A DNA stretch of 64,000 nt from Ganoderma boninense (Eukaryota > Basidiomycota > Agaricomycetes > Polyporales > Polyporaceae): the NCBI GenBank assembly GCA_002900995.3, contig PJEW03000016.1, positions 120,924-184,923 on the forward strand, in the 5' to 3' direction. Positions 1 through 12,157 of the stretch are shown in pieces (position 1 is the stretch's first letter; each line of letters begins with the position of its first letter). Below the pieces are notes generated by a model that worked only from the letters and a program-made list of their open reading frames with translations, made no database searches and was not told where the DNA came from. Made by a program: the position numbers and the translations under genes.

Positions 1-2
1 AC

Positions 3-3000
3 CGCGATCACGCAGCCAGTTCGAGCTCGCGTGGCGAAGGTCCATCGACCTTCTCGAAAGGAAAGACCGTTGATGCGCGCAACTGGGGCGCCGCCGGCAT
101 CAGCGATGAGGAACTAGACCCGGACGCACAGCGCCGGGAGTTCGACTTGTATTCAGGCCAACGAGCCTTTCGCGATGAGGACAGCGACGCTGACCCCGAT
201 GAGCAGCGCGCTGCACTGAAATATTGGCGTGCCATGAAGAAGGCACAGCCCAAGCGGCCTAAGGCCACTGTCCAGACGGCCACTGATTTGTCCGATGAGG
301 ATCGCGACTTCACGGACAGCTCCTCGCGCGACAACTCGGTCGTCCGACCGACGCGCGAGGAAGATTTACAGCGCCAGATTGATGCGCTCCAGCGGGAGCT
401 TGTCGAGGTACGGAGTGCACACCGTCCTCTAAGCATAAGCGCAGCAAGGGCAAACAAGTTGCCATTAATTCGTCTGCCTCGGAGTATGAGGCTCCCAAAA
501 CCATTCCTTCAGGTACATCAGTATCTAAGGGACCTGCCGCTTCAATTTCAGCCAAAGAAATCGCGCACACGCGATGTGGGTAAATCTAGGAAGAAGGGTG
601 TCAAGGCTGGCGCCCCTCTGGCTGATCCTTCGCAAGGCATGGCTACTGCGTTTGTCGAAGAGGCTCTCTCGCCCGGAAGTTCAGCTCGCCGTTCTCATAC
701 GGCCGAGCCGAGGGTTCACCTCCCCCAACCTATCTCTCAGCTGGAGCCGAGCAGCTTCGTTGGGCGCACATTGCGCGACCTGTCCAAGGGCGATCCGAGC
801 CCCTCGGACAGCAGCAGCTCGTCCGAGGACGACGAAGGTCCCTCGCGTCCCGGTCCCTCCAAACCTCGTCGCTCGAGACGGTCCAGCTCCTCCTCGTCCA
901 GCTCGTCTGGTTCTGGAGGTGCGGGGGGATCCAACGGATCACCATCCTCGTCTGACTCCGAGTCGTCTTCTGGGAGCTCGGATGGCTCGTCTCGCAGACG
1001 GCGCCGTCGTCATAAGCATCGACGTGCTTCCTGGAGACGTCGTTCGTCAAGGAAGCGTTCAAAGCGTTCAAAGCTTCGAGTGCCCGTCTTGAAGCCACTG
1101 GATCCGGAGCCTTACGAAGGCGAGGCTGATCTGCCGACGTTCCACCGTTTCATCGGGCAGATGTCCGATTATCTTGAGGGCTATCGTGTGAGGTCGCGCG
1201 ACCATCCGTCCGTGGTGGCTCGTTTCTTGCGTGGCCGCGCGCACGAGTTCTACGTTAACACGATCTCGCGCAACCCGCGTGCTTACCAGTTCAAGGATAT
1301 TCTTGTTGGGCTGTTCAATTATTGTTTCCCTATGAACTTCCGTCAGAAAATGCGTGAAAAGCTCAGGAATACTCGCCAGCATGGTCGCTCCATTCAGAGC
1401 TATTCATATGAGATGGAAAATTTGTTCTTGATCCTGGGGATGGACCGGAACGAGGAGCGTGTGGACGCGTTCTGGTTCGGACTCGATAAGTACATTCAAG
1501 GTGAACTGTGGAAACAAATGATGACCCTGAAAAGCCCTTACGAGGACGTCAAGGCCAAGGCACAAGTCATCGAGTTGGCACGCAAGGCAGCTGGTGGAAC
1601 ACGCACCGAGCCTCCTGCACATCATCGAAATGGCGGCTTACATCGTCGCCGTGATCCGGCACCAGCTCCGGCTGCTTTTGCCATCGCGCCTCAGCCCCGG
1701 CACAACGACCGGCACCGTGGTCAGGCAAGGGGGCACCGGGAGCGACGGCGTGAGCCACGATACCACCGGGAACCAGGCATCTTTGTGGGAAATGTCAACC
1801 GGGGACCTGCTGGACAACGACAAGACCGTCAGCATGGTCGCAGGAATGGAGGGCGGGACCGTGACCGTGGTCGCGACCGACAGGTGCGACGGGGCAACCG
1901 TCCCCCAAACGCGAACCAGGGTCCGCCGAGGCAGCGTGAAGCTGCACCCGCTCCCGTGGGTGACGGCCGTTGTTTCCGATGTGGCCAAGCAGGTCATATG
2001 GCTCGAAACTGTCCACAAAACAGTCAGGTCAGGTCCAATAACCCAGGACAAGCCCCAGGGGTGGCTACTTACAACATTGAGGTGGCTCCCGAGGATGTGG
2101 AGACCCTGCGAAACCTGGCGGAGTCGACTTCTGCGACAACTGAGCTGCATCTGAACTCCGTCGAGTTCGATTGTCGGGCTCTGCCTCAGCTGTGTCCCGC
2201 CTGGGAGCTGGTGGAGCCTCGTCTTTGTACAGACCCGCTCACCGAGTTCGTCAGTATTGGTGACCCGTCGGAGGATGACTTCGAGGACTTGTTCGAAGGC
2301 ATGCCGTCCTTGCAGTCCGTCTCGGACTCAAGCTCCGAACTGGAGGAGCCAGACAAACGAGCTGACGATACGTGGTCAGTCGTCTCGGGCCCCAAGCCTA
2401 GTCCCCGACCACGCGCCGACTCCACTTCCTCGGCTGGAGGCTGCCCTATCCCAGTCCAGGATGATGGCGTTCGAGTTCGGGAGTTTGACTGGGACGAACT
2501 TGAGCTTCCGCGCACCCGTGCGGAAGGTGCAGAGGCTTACGCACTTGGGAATGTGTTCGAGCAGCGTGCTGCTGAGGTATTGAATCGCTACCGGCCATAC
2601 TGGGACGGTGCGAGCGTTGAGGAGGAGCACGAGTTCTTCCTCGTACATCAGATTTCGGCGTCGACTTATGCTGTGGAGAACACAGCGAGTGAGCTGGAAT
2701 TCTTCATCACAGCAACGCAGCTCAGCAATCCAAACTTGGACTTACCAAATTCCTTCCGGCAGATGCTGCGGGCGATTCGTATGCCCGGCGACCCTGATAT
2801 TCTGGAGGGCGCGAGCGAGCCCCTTGGAGATGTTATGGCCTCGGTTCTCAAGCAGCGTCTCCACGAAGCCCTGCCGTGGTCAGCGCACTCCCACCACGAC
2901 TCTGGGGAGCAACGCTTCCAATGTTTTCAGCTGGGTGATTTCGTCGAGATCCAGGACAATTACCTTGCGCTGAGCGTTCGCATTGAGTGCGAACGGCTGC

Positions 3001-3454
3001 AGAATCCTCGTCTTGACTTCCGGGACTGGTACGCCCATGCCGCACGCCGGGCGCACCATGACCGGGCACAGGAAGCTTGCTGTCCCGACGACGGCACGTC
3101 TGACGACTTTGGAAGTGTGCTGGATCGCCTGTTTGACGAGGCGGAATATGGTCAGCTTCTGGGCGAACAATGGTACGCTGAAGCCCTAACGTACCTCGAG
3201 CTGAATGCGGCTCAACGCGGTGGGACGTCCAGGTTTGAGCCGGATGATCTGGTCGTGCAGCGGAACGCCGCTGCGCCACGCGATCTTCGCCGTGTCATTC
3301 CGGAACCTATTGTGGTGGTGGTAACCATCAACGGACATCCTGCCCGCGCGCTGTTAGATACTCGCTCGCTCTCGGACTTTATGTCCGCCAAACTCGCTCA
3401 CCAACTGAGTGTCGAGACTTTCGAGCTTGCTAAACCTATGCGCTGCACCTCGCT
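3..3454 (+). pseudogene. Ty3 Gag and start of protease (5' partial)
   Basis: The frame is open from the first bases, so gag begins upstream of the window. An acidic N-terminal part and a serine-rich linker precede a retrotransposon Gag domain at about 1090-1600, followed by an Arg-rich region and one zinc knuckle at 1971-2012 (CX2CX4HX4C). An acidic spacer of about 400 codons leads to the protease. Between about 400 and 600 the likely true reading is in another frame (a pair of compensating shifts). The protease triad at 3357-3365 reads Asp-Thr-Arg where the family has Asp-Thr/Ser-Gly, which should abolish catalysis. The frame is lost near 3455. Confidence 0.8.
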
Positions 3455-5525
3455 GTGCAGGGTTCTCGAGCCAAGATCAATTACGGCTGTATCGCGCAAC
3501 TGGAATATCAGGACATCAGCTCCAGGCGTTACTTCGATATCATCAACTTACTCAACTATGATATCATCCTCGGAACACCGTTCTTCTTCCAGCACCGCGT
3601 GCTCGCAGGCTTTCATCCTGTGGAGGTCATCGTGGATAGCTCGACACCCCTGCCCGTCGAGGGAAAACAGGCTCGCGTCCTCGAATCTCGAGCCGCTGAG
3701 GTGTTCGCGGACCGGTTAGAGGCCGCCCGGCAAGAACTGCGTGAATACGCTGCTCCGATCTGCATGGACGCGAGCGATTCACCGCTGCCACCCTTGCGAA
3801 CAATTAACCACACCATCCCGCTCAAGGATGAGTCAAAAACTTACTCGTGGAGGCCGTCTAAGTGTCCGGACGCGCTGCGCCATCTCTGGATCTAGAAGCG
3901 TGATGCGTACTTGAAGTCGGGCCGCTGGCAGATGAGCAACGCTCGCAATACGTCGCCGATGCTTCTCTTGACGAAACCTGGAACAGGTGTCAAGGGGGTC
4001 CCACATCGGCTCCGAGTCGTCTGCGACTTGCGTGAGCGCAACGCGAACACTCACAAGGTGACATCTCCGCTCCCGGACATGGAAGCGATCTTGCGGCGCG
4101 TCTCGAGGAAGCCGTATCGAACCTTGATTGACGGCAAGGACGCATATGAACAGATCCGGGTGGAACCGTCGCACGTCCCGCGCACGGCCATGACCACGCC
4201 TGATGGGAACATGGTTAGTCTCGTCCTTCAGCAGGGCGACTGCAATGCCGTTGCCACTTACCAAACTCTTATGAACCACATCTTTGCTCCGTATCTTGGG
4301 GTTTTCCTGGATGTCTACCTAGATGACATCGCCGTTTATTCGGACACCTTGGAAGAGCATCTTGAGCATGTCAGGCTGGTGATCGACATTCTGCGGAAAG
4401 AGACGCTGTACCTGAGTGCGACAAAGCTGCGATTCCTCTGCCGCGAGATGAAGATTCTCGGGCGCATTGTCGATGACCACGGGATCCGGAAGGACCCCGA
4501 GAAGGTCGACAACGTCTTGAGCTGGAAGGTTCCAACAAACCGTGAGCTTCTCCTGGGGTTTCTCGGCTCCGTGGGCTACCTCGCCGACGATGTTGCAACC
4601 GTCCGGATTCCTATGGGAATTCTGAGCTCACTGACCGGCTCAGAAACCAGCTTCAAGTGGGAATTCACCCACCAGCGTGCGTTTGATGAAATCAAGAAGC
4701 TCCTGCATGCGCACCGTGAGCACCACCGCGTCCCATTGGACTACTCGAAAGACGCACCGCGCATCTGGCTTGTAACTGACGGCTCCCATGGTGGGATTGC
4801 CGGCGTAGTGACCCAGGGCGACGACTTTCGTCGTGGTCGGGTCGCTGCATTCTTCTCAGCCAAGCTGTCTTCTGCGCAAATGAATTATCCTGTGCATGAG
4901 ATAGAGATGTTAGCTGGCATTGAATCGATGCGGCGGCACCGGGATATCTTACTCGGGTGCTCATTCACTTGGGTGACGGACCATAAAGGTCTCATACACC
5001 TCTTGAAGCAGAAGAACCTGTCGGGCCGTCAAGCACGATGGTTAGAACGGATCTCCGAGTTCGACTTTACCATTGAGTATGTACCCGGGGTCGAGAACGT
5101 CCTGGCTGATGCCTTGTCGCGCATCTATGCGCATGACCGGCCTGGCACGGTGCGGGCCCCCTCCGAGTACACCCAATTCGATGAGGAGGGTGACTTCTCT
5201 GCTGTCCTGCAGAGCTTTAGTATTTCCGCACCTGTCAGTGTTGATCCGGAGTCTCTCGTGGAGCTGGAGCGACTTGACTCACCTGCCATGCCAACTGCGA
5301 TGGCTGGAGGGCGCGTGCTTCGTCCTCGACCTCCGAAGCCAGTTGCTACGCCTCGAATGGTGACGACAGGCCGTCCGGGTAGACAGGGCAAGGTCCCCGC
5401 TGGGAGCTCCTCGCGGGGGGGGGAGAAAGGAGGATCTGGAGGGCGCGTCAGCTGGCGAGTCCTCCCTACGAGAGCAGGGAAGCTCCCACGAGAAGTCCCA
5501 AGCTCCCGCCGGCCAAGAAGCCCCC
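3455..5525 (+). pseudogene. Ty3 protease C-terminus, reverse transcriptase and RNase H
   Basis: This frame continues the protease (motif IILGTPFF), then runs into a linker and the reverse transcriptase. A single in-frame TAG at 3893-3895 interrupts the RT entrance; the sequence on both sides belongs to the same domain, so it is a nonsense mutation and not a gene boundary. The RT has the catalytic YLDD (Asp codons 4322-4327) and RNase H begins with TDGSHGG at about 4775. The frame after RNase H drifts near the G-run at 5416-5425, where a shift joins it to the integrase frame. Confidence 0.85.
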
Positions 5526-6960
5526 GTGACAGCCGGCGAGACGACCGTGCGTCCTGTTCGGACGCGCCCGACCATTGCTCCGCCTGAGACCGGTCGCCCG
5601 GAGACGGCGAAGGAGTTCGCGAAGCGCATCAAGCGCGTTGTCCTCCACGGGCCCCGTGTTGAACAACGGGAGGGCGTGCAGCCTGCGGAACGGTCTTCAG
5701 CACCGCTCCAACAGCCTGAAACTGACGAGCACTCACCTGTTCCGCCTGTTACAAGTCAGGAGAGTCAGTTCATTGAGTTCCTCGCTGATCATACAGAAGG
5801 AATTGACTTGCTTCGTGCCCTTCAAGGCCATTATTCGGACGACAAGTTCTTTGATGCGATCATTGACAACCCGAAACAGTTCAAGAACTTTCTAGTGAAA
5901 AATAAGTTAGTCTTTCTTCGAGACCGGAATAGATCCCTTCTCTGCATACCGAACATCCTGGTGAATGGACGCAGTGTCCGGGAGCTCGTAATCCGGCACG
6001 CTCATTCTCTGCTCGCCCACCTCGGAGCGCACCGCATCCTCAGCCTGCTCCGTGATCACATGTGGTGGAAGTCGATGGTCTCGGACGTTCAGGCCTATTG
6101 CGACTCTTGCATGACCTGTAAGAGAAGTAAGCCGAGTAATCAGAAACCATACGGTCTTCTGAACCCCCTCGCTGTCCCCTCAAAACCTTGGGAAGCGATT
6201 GGTGTTGACTTCGTGGGCCCTCTGCCTGAGTCTCGGAACCGAGATGGAACGTTCGACGAGATAACGACGATAATCGATCTGCTCACTGGTATGGTCCACC
6301 TGGTACCGAGTCGCCAAGACTACAAGGCTCCACAAGTTGCTGAGTTGATGTTCTCGGAAGTCTACAAGCATCATGGCCTGCCACGCTCGATAGTGAGCGA
6401 TCGAGACGTCTTGTTTACCAGTCAGTTCTGGGCTCACCTGAATAAGCTTATCGGCGTTGAGCTGCGCATGTCGAGCGCATATCACCCTGAGTCCGATGGT
6501 TCCGCAGAAAGGGCTCATCGTACTGTCGGGCAGATGCTCCGGCAGTGCATAGGACCTAACCAGAAGGATTGGGTTAGTAAACTGCCTGGCATTGAATTCG
6601 CCATTAACATTGCCCGTTCTGAAAGCAGCGGATACGCACCTTTATTCCTCAACACGGGCAGGGTGCCCTGTGTAACGACCTGGGACTCCGCTGGACCTGA
6701 CGAGTACCCAGGGGTCAGGGCCTTCGCCCAGCGGATGAAAAACGCCGTGATGGCAGCACACGATTCTATCCTCGCTGCCCGGGTAAAGCAAACGCGCGAC
6801 GCCAACCGCCGGCGCCGTCCTGCCCCTTTCGAGCAGGGCGATCTTGTGTATGTATCTACCAAGAACATCTCATTACCGAAGGGATACGCGCGGAAACTCG
6901 CACCTAGATACATTGGTCCTTACCGGATCCTCCAGGACTACCTTCAAGTTGGAGTTGCCT
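5526..6960 (+). pseudogene. Ty3 integrase
   Basis: Integrase of a Ty3 element. It holds a zinc-binding HHCC region (about 5990-6120) and a DDE core: Asp at 6208-6210, Asp at 6399-6401 and Glu at 6507-6509. The second Asp and the Glu are separated by 35 residues, as expected for DD35E. The catalytic residues are all present. The reading continues into the C-terminal DNA-binding part but leaves this frame near 6930-6960, where the downstream chromodomain tail is in another frame. It would have inserted element cDNA into the nuclear genome. Confidence 0.85.
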
Positions 6961-7374
6961 GCGAACCTTCGCCGCCGGGGGATTCATAATGTTTTCCATT
7001 CGTCTCTGCTCCGGGTTCATCAGCCCAATGATGACCGCCTATTTCCAGGACGGCTGGACAGTCAGGTCGCGGAAATGGAGGACCTAGATAATGAATGGGC
7101 TATCGATAAAATCGTCAGTCATCGAGGACAGGGCGAGGAGGCTATTTTCGAGGCCATATGGAAATCAGAGGATCGTACCTGGATTCCCTATGAGGCAGCC
7201 CGACCATTGGCAGCGCTGAACGCGACTTACTCACCTCCTTCTCTCCAGCGTTCGGCTCCGACATCCCCTACCGCTTCCTCTTCCCTGCCACGCTCTACAT
7301 CCTCTTCCTTTCCCCTCGCACCTATGGCCGCTCCAGATCAGCCTCCCGACATACCCAACGCCTTCGTGGACTAG
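6930..7374 (+). pseudogene. Integrase C-terminal tail with chromodomain-like module
   Basis: The frame picks up the integrase C-terminus with the conserved HNVFHSSLLR segment, then a chromodomain-like stretch at about 7099-7200 (WAIDKIVSHR ... WIPYEAARPL). This places the element among chromoviruses, whose chromodomain can direct integration to marked chromatin (family knowledge). It ends in TAG at 7372-7374; the same frame stays open for another 179 codons after that stop. Confidence 0.75.
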
Positions 7375-8254
7375 TCCGCCAACCCCGTCACGCCAGTGGG
7401 TGCCGCGGACGGCTCCACCGTGTTCACGCCGCCTGCGCTTTTCCGTGCCTACGCGAATTACGACGTCGATATTCGGAACGGGCGTACTGGAGGCGCAGTG
7501 CCTGTGGGGTACGATCAGTTTTCCAGCCGCTGGAACCAGGACCCGAACTCACCGTACCGGTTTTCGACGTTCGACCCGGCGACCTCTACCGTCACCACGG
7601 TCGGTGCGCCCTTTCCCGCTGGCTTCCTCGACCTGATCGACCCTCCTCCTGCTCCCCGCGCGCCGACACCTCCTCCTCCCACCTACGAGTTCACGGAGGG
7701 CCAGCATGACCTCATCCAACACATGCTCTGGAGCACGGCGCGTCGTGAGTCATTCTTCGAGAAGAAAGAGGAAGGCTGCCCGTGCCAAGCGGGTCGACGA
7801 CCGCCGCTCGAAGCGCAAGGAATACCGCGCTCGCGACTCTGCCATGGGCCGCAACCGTACCCCGGGGTTGAAGACCACCGCTGCAGCTCCCGTCGCCGCG
7901 ACCGCCGCTAACCCCATCGCCTGCACTACGGGCGCTGGCACTGCCGCCGCTGCCTCGAACTCCGCGGCCCCATCCATCCCCATCGCTGGTCCCTCGTCTG
8001 TCGGTGGCCCCTCCGCCGCGCCTGTCTTGCCTCTTGCGGCTCCTACCCCGTCCGGATCGTCGTCGACCGCGACTGCGCCTCTTCCGCGTGCGCCGAGCCC
8101 GATGCAGGAGGACGAGCCCGAGCCGCCGGTCTCTTCTAGAACCCGCGCCGCTGCGACCGTCAGAGACCCGTCTGAAGACTTGATCGACTTCTCGGATGCC
8201 GAGGACGATATCCCGTTGGCTGGCATGAAGGGGAAGGGCAAGGAGGCTGCCTAG
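7375..8254 (+). pseudogene. Extra 3' ORF of the Ty3 element, unknown function
   Basis: After the pol TAG the same frame continues to 7911 and then a second frame (7706-8254) carries on to a stop at 8254. Together they look like one former ORF broken by a shift at about 7740-7790. The first half is Pro-rich; the middle is Arg/Lys-rich (RRKRKAARAKRV); the last part is Ala/Pro/Ser-rich with an acidic patch and GKGKEAA at the end. No catalytic domain is recognised. It might be a third structural ORF of this element family or a C-terminal pol extension reached by read-through. Confidence 0.5.
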
Positions 8255-8332
8255 GGCGCCTCGTATTCCAATTCGGGAGGTTTTGGGCGTTCTTCGCCGT
8301 CTTCTTCTCAGTACGTACGTCCGGAGGGCGTA

Positions 8333-8668
8333 TGTAACCGCCCGCGCTCGTTCCCTCGCTCGGAACCGTTACCGTACATCTTCCTGCTCCCGCATTGTCC
8401 CGTTTCCGACCTCTTACCTAGAACGCCTGTGCTTACTGTTAGTACAGCTTACCTCTGTCATCCCGCCCGTGTCCACGTGCTTGCCCTCGCTGTCCTTACT
8501 CATATACCCCTCCTCCTGTGCCTGTCGACAGTTCGTATAAAAGCCCTGTAGGTACGCAATGTTCGTTAGCGTACTCTGGAACAGAATCAACAGTCGGTAC
8601 AACTGTCTCTGCCTTTGCTCGACCGTGTGCCGCGACCGCCTTCCTAATCGGGAGTCGCCAGCGTCACA
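8333..8668 (+). repeat. Probable 3' LTR of the Ty3 element
   Basis: Starts TGTAAC and ends GTCACA, an imperfect terminal inverted pair, directly after a purine-rich stretch (GGAGGGCG at 8323-8330) that could be the polypurine tract. A TATA box (GTATAAAAG) sits near 8536. The matching 5' LTR is outside the window, so the boundaries are inferred. Confidence 0.6.
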
Positions 8669-8900
8669 TCACGCGTGTTCCGGCTCCGCCTCTGCCTGCC
8701 CCCATTCCGCTACCACCATCCCGCCTCCCCGTCGGATACCTGCGCCCCCGTCTATTTCATAACACGGACCTTGTATTCGTGTATACAAGCAGACCCGTAT
8801 CTATGTTGTTTGGCACGCATTTGCATCGGTCAAACGCGAATCGCATTATTTCGCCCTGCTCCTTTCTCTCGTGCGCTCCGAGCGCCCTCCTTTTTCTACA
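8669..8900 (-). repeat. Copia LTR fragment
   Basis: Closely similar, in opposite orientation on the plus strand, to 24206-24440 and to 25639-25870, the LTRs of the copia element further right. The match starts directly at the end of the Ty3 LTR and stops at CTACA, the copia LTR end. The simplest reading is that the Ty3 element inserted into a pre-existing copia LTR and only one part lies in this window. Strand is given as the copia LTR orientation relative to those copies; the fragment reads as their reverse complement. Confidence 0.75.
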
Positions 8901-9461
8901 GACACTACCATACGTCCAACTGTCTGAATCTACTCTAGACCTCACTATCTACCACGAGTCACAGCCTTGGTCCTTTGGGAGCGTCTGGAAGCCACCTTTG
9001 AAGACATGCCAGCTTGCAAACGCAGAGGGCCAGTGGTGTGTGTTGACGATCTATCCCGCTGACCAGCGCCGGAAGGCATCCGTTCTATGGCAGTCCCGCT
9101 GCGCAACCTTTTGGACCTCGCGGGTTCATCAACCTGCCCAAGTTCTGCAACGTCTGTTCTTCTCTTCCTCAGGCCTTGTCGGCGATTGTTGCCGGCGTTT
9201 TCTCCAGGCAGACCTACGCCAGGAGCACCGTCAGCGACGACAATGCCGGCATCTTGTCCCAGTAGACAGGAAGACATTTAGGACAGAAAACGGTCAGTTA
9301 CTGACTGTCCTGGGAATCAGGTGCCTTTAAACCTACCTGCTCTGCTCTGGCCTGTTCTTGACACCGGGGTCTTCGCTCTGGAATCATCTTCCTGGGGAGC
9401 GCCGGGATTGGCTGCGGACGCAAAATCATTATGTTTGAGTAACTGGGCTGCGAATATACTA
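8901..9461. other. Intergenic stretch, no gene recognised
   Basis: Short frames are open but none resembles a known protein. A near-palindrome (GTCAGTTACTGAC at 9296-9308, inside a larger GGACAG ... CTGTCC pair) is the only structure seen. The left end of the KDZ transposon should fall here, but I could not pair it with a right-end inverted repeat. Confidence 0.5.
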
Positions 9462-12157
9462 CTATAACCTACCATCCTTACCCTGGGCTGTTGTGGCCGC
9501 TGGGGTCTTCCCCCTTGACTTCGGCGCATTGCGATGTCTAATGGCGGGGTGCGCTTGAAGAAAGTTAACAGATGCCTGGCAAGCTTCCAACAACCTCTTC
9601 TCATCTTCAAACAAGACGGATGAAGTCTGGAAGAAATCTGGAACGTTGGGAGGCAGGGACTCTTCTGGGCAAAGTCCCAGGCCAATGTGCATGTCGCGGA
9701 GAAACATTCCCATAGCAAGGCAATACCTCTGTATCTCAGAGGGCGTCGAGGTTGGGACCAGCGGGGTGGCTAGATAATCAACGACAGCCTCTACCGCTGA
9801 CCGGCGACCATGCAAGGACTCCGGAAGATGAGGCGATCGTTGTGACCAGCTTGCCCAGGTCACCGGCGAGACACCGGGAAGATGCAATGGATGGTCCAGC
9901 TGGTGTAGAGAAGGGGTAAGCATATGATGTATGACTTTCAATATATCCCCCTACCGAATCTGCCACCGCGTCGATGAGGGACATATAGACGGTGTCTTGA
10001 TGGAGGGACTTGAGAAACTTTGCCCTATCCCCAGGAGCATTTCCAAGCGTATTAGGGGCCTTATACACCCGTCCAACACCTGGCATGACCGCCGCTAATG
10101 GTCCCATGGCAGGTGGGGCGGGAGCTTTGCCTTTGCCCCCTCCAGCCGGCGCAGACCTGATCACCACCTCCGGAATCGGCAACACCTTCAGGCCACGTGC
10201 CATAGGCTTACGGGCTGCGAGAGCAGGCGCAGTATTCGCCTCCGTTACAGGGCGCGTAGTGGCACTTGGACCTTCTTCTGAAGCTCCCAGTGCTCCTGCG
10301 ACGTCTGCATCCTCTTCTTCATCTTCGGATAAATCCTCGGCCCCCACCGCGGCGATGGCATCGGTGAAGTCTTCGGGGTTGGCTGCCTGGCAACGCCGAA
10401 GGTACGCATCGTCAACATCCTCGTAGGTGTCGTTAATGTCTGCGCTCTCTTCATCGTCTTCCTCATCGGCGCCCGAAAACTCTGCTTCAGGTTCGTCATC
10501 GCTGCTGACTGCGGTGGTCTTCCTGGTGCTGCGACGTCTACCGCGGCCCCCCGACGGCTTACCCTTCACCTCACCTGTCGAGGCTGTTTTGGACTTCTTT
10601 CCCGTTCGGCTGTTCTTCTGGCGGTTCTTCTGGCGATTCTTCTGGCGGTTCTTGGAAGAGTGGGCAGCAGTTGACCCGTCTTCGTCTCCGCTCTCGTCCT
10701 CCCATTCACTGCTTTCGTCCCGAGAGATATTGATCCGTTTGTTTCGCTCCTTCTTCGACAGCCATGGCGTTGCGGGGCCCAAGTACTTCGCTTCCTGGAA
10801 ACTGCCTTCCTTGCTAGTACCGGCACGGAAGTGACTGAATCGCCACTGCTTCGGCGGTCCCGGCAGATTGAACGCCTCGGGATCTTCCATTTCCATGACG
10901 TGCGAGAAGAATGTTATCAAGGGGGTATCGCGGATATGTGATGGGTCGAAAAACTGAAAGCCCTCCGGAAGCATGCCATCCTCGAAGAACTCATCGGGAG
11001 TTTGGTTCATCTTCGACCACGGTGGAGCCTGAACGGCTGTCCCAGAAGCACAAGCTTTTCCCGCGTTAGCCCCATTTCATGATTTCACGAACAATGGCTT
11101 ACCGTAATGGTCCCGTATATAAAGTCGCAGCACCTCCCGCATTCGGTTTGGCTTCATCTTCTCGCCGTTCTCGATATTGGTCAGGATTGGGGCGCCGTCG
11201 GGATGGGTGTCGAACTCAAATGGAACGATGGTAGGGCGGCCGCGGTCCCGGCCGCTGGTGGGGGCAGCAGGGTGGCCAGCAAGTTCGGGATCCATGAGCG
11301 GTAGCATGTGGTCCCAAAACTTAGCCCTCAATCCCATGTCCCAGTCTTCAGGGTGGCTCTCCCGGTAAGTAGCGATATCCTCCCCTTCGTCCTTGAGATA
11401 CTCGGTGACGTCGTAGCTACTCGGCACAATGTTATAGGGCTACGCCAACAAAACGTTTATGAAACTCACCTCATGGCCTTGATTTTCCCATCTTTGTTTT
11501 TGAACAGTCCGTAGATCATGATGTTCAGCCCACATTGCTTGTGGAACATCCCCACGACGTCCTGCATCCATCCGGGTCCACGATGTTGGGCCATGCTGCA
11601 ATATGGCCGGCCACTATTATGACAACGCAGCAGTAAACAAGGAGAAAAAACGTACTGCGCCTTCTGCTCATCGCTCGGACCCCTCGCATTCCAGTCTGCC
11701 GCCATCGCATCATACCTTGACCTCTCCGCCTTTGACAGACGCCTCCACAAACGCTTCCTAGCTGCATTCCAGGCCGCCAATGTATCGCCGATGGCTTCCT
11801 TGGAGACCTCAGTCTTCTCCTCGCAGCCATAAACCCGTTGGCCGAAATATTTTCTGCCAACTTCAATAGGCGGTTTCCTCTTCTTTGTTGTCGTACGGTT
11901 GGAAAACCAGGTCCTGATGAGCTACAACACGACCCCATCAGTAACTTGGTTGTCATGAGGAGAAGGCTTGAGCCTACTCTGCAGTATAGTTCAATGGCGT
12001 GGTTGTTGGAGTGGTCCTCTTGTCGAAGTGACATGATGTGCTTCGCATATGTCTGGCGCAAGACGGTCTTCTCCGAGGCATTGGCACCGCGGTATGTAAC
12101 AATTAAGGAGTTAAGGTATTTGGCCTCAGCATCGTTGAAGGCGGGAATGAGAGACAT
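9462..12157 (-). CDS. KDZ-associated accessory protein, 802 aa, six exons
   Basis: Exons by splice sites and frame: 12157-11978, 11921-11656, 11595-11470, 11419-11103, 11036-9955 and 9899-9462, summing to 803 codons with no stop before the last. An in-frame ATG 13 codons upstream (12196) is an alternative start. The N-terminal half has a segment resembling multi-copy Agaricomycete proteins (Trp-rich motifs such as MAADWNARGPSDEQ and HPEDWDMGLRAKFWD); the first of these looks HMG-box-like, but weakly. The middle is very basic, with a fourfold QKNR repeat, then acidic Asp/Glu-rich stretches. It is transcribed away from the TET/JBP gene. Its role is not known; the basic region would suit nucleic-acid binding (inference). 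Confidence 0.75.

Larger units (their letters stand above)
1..8668 (+). mobile_element. Ty3/gypsy chromovirus, decayed, 5' end outside the window
   Basis: Gag, protease, reverse transcriptase, RNase H, integrase and a chromodomain-like tail follow in the Ty3 order, then an extra 3' ORF and a probable 3' LTR. The 5' LTR and the start of gag lie before base 1. Several reading-frame breaks, an in-frame TAG at 3893-3895 and a changed protease active site show it is no longer autonomous. A run of G at about 5416-5425 and other homopolymers sit near frame changes, so part of the damage could be sequencing error, but the breaks are too many for that alone. Confidence 0.9.

Noticed and set aside
9278..9310. 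Palindrome as possible KDZ terminal repeat
   Set aside because: No partner near 17772-18500 and no flanking duplication; it is only a local inverted repeat.
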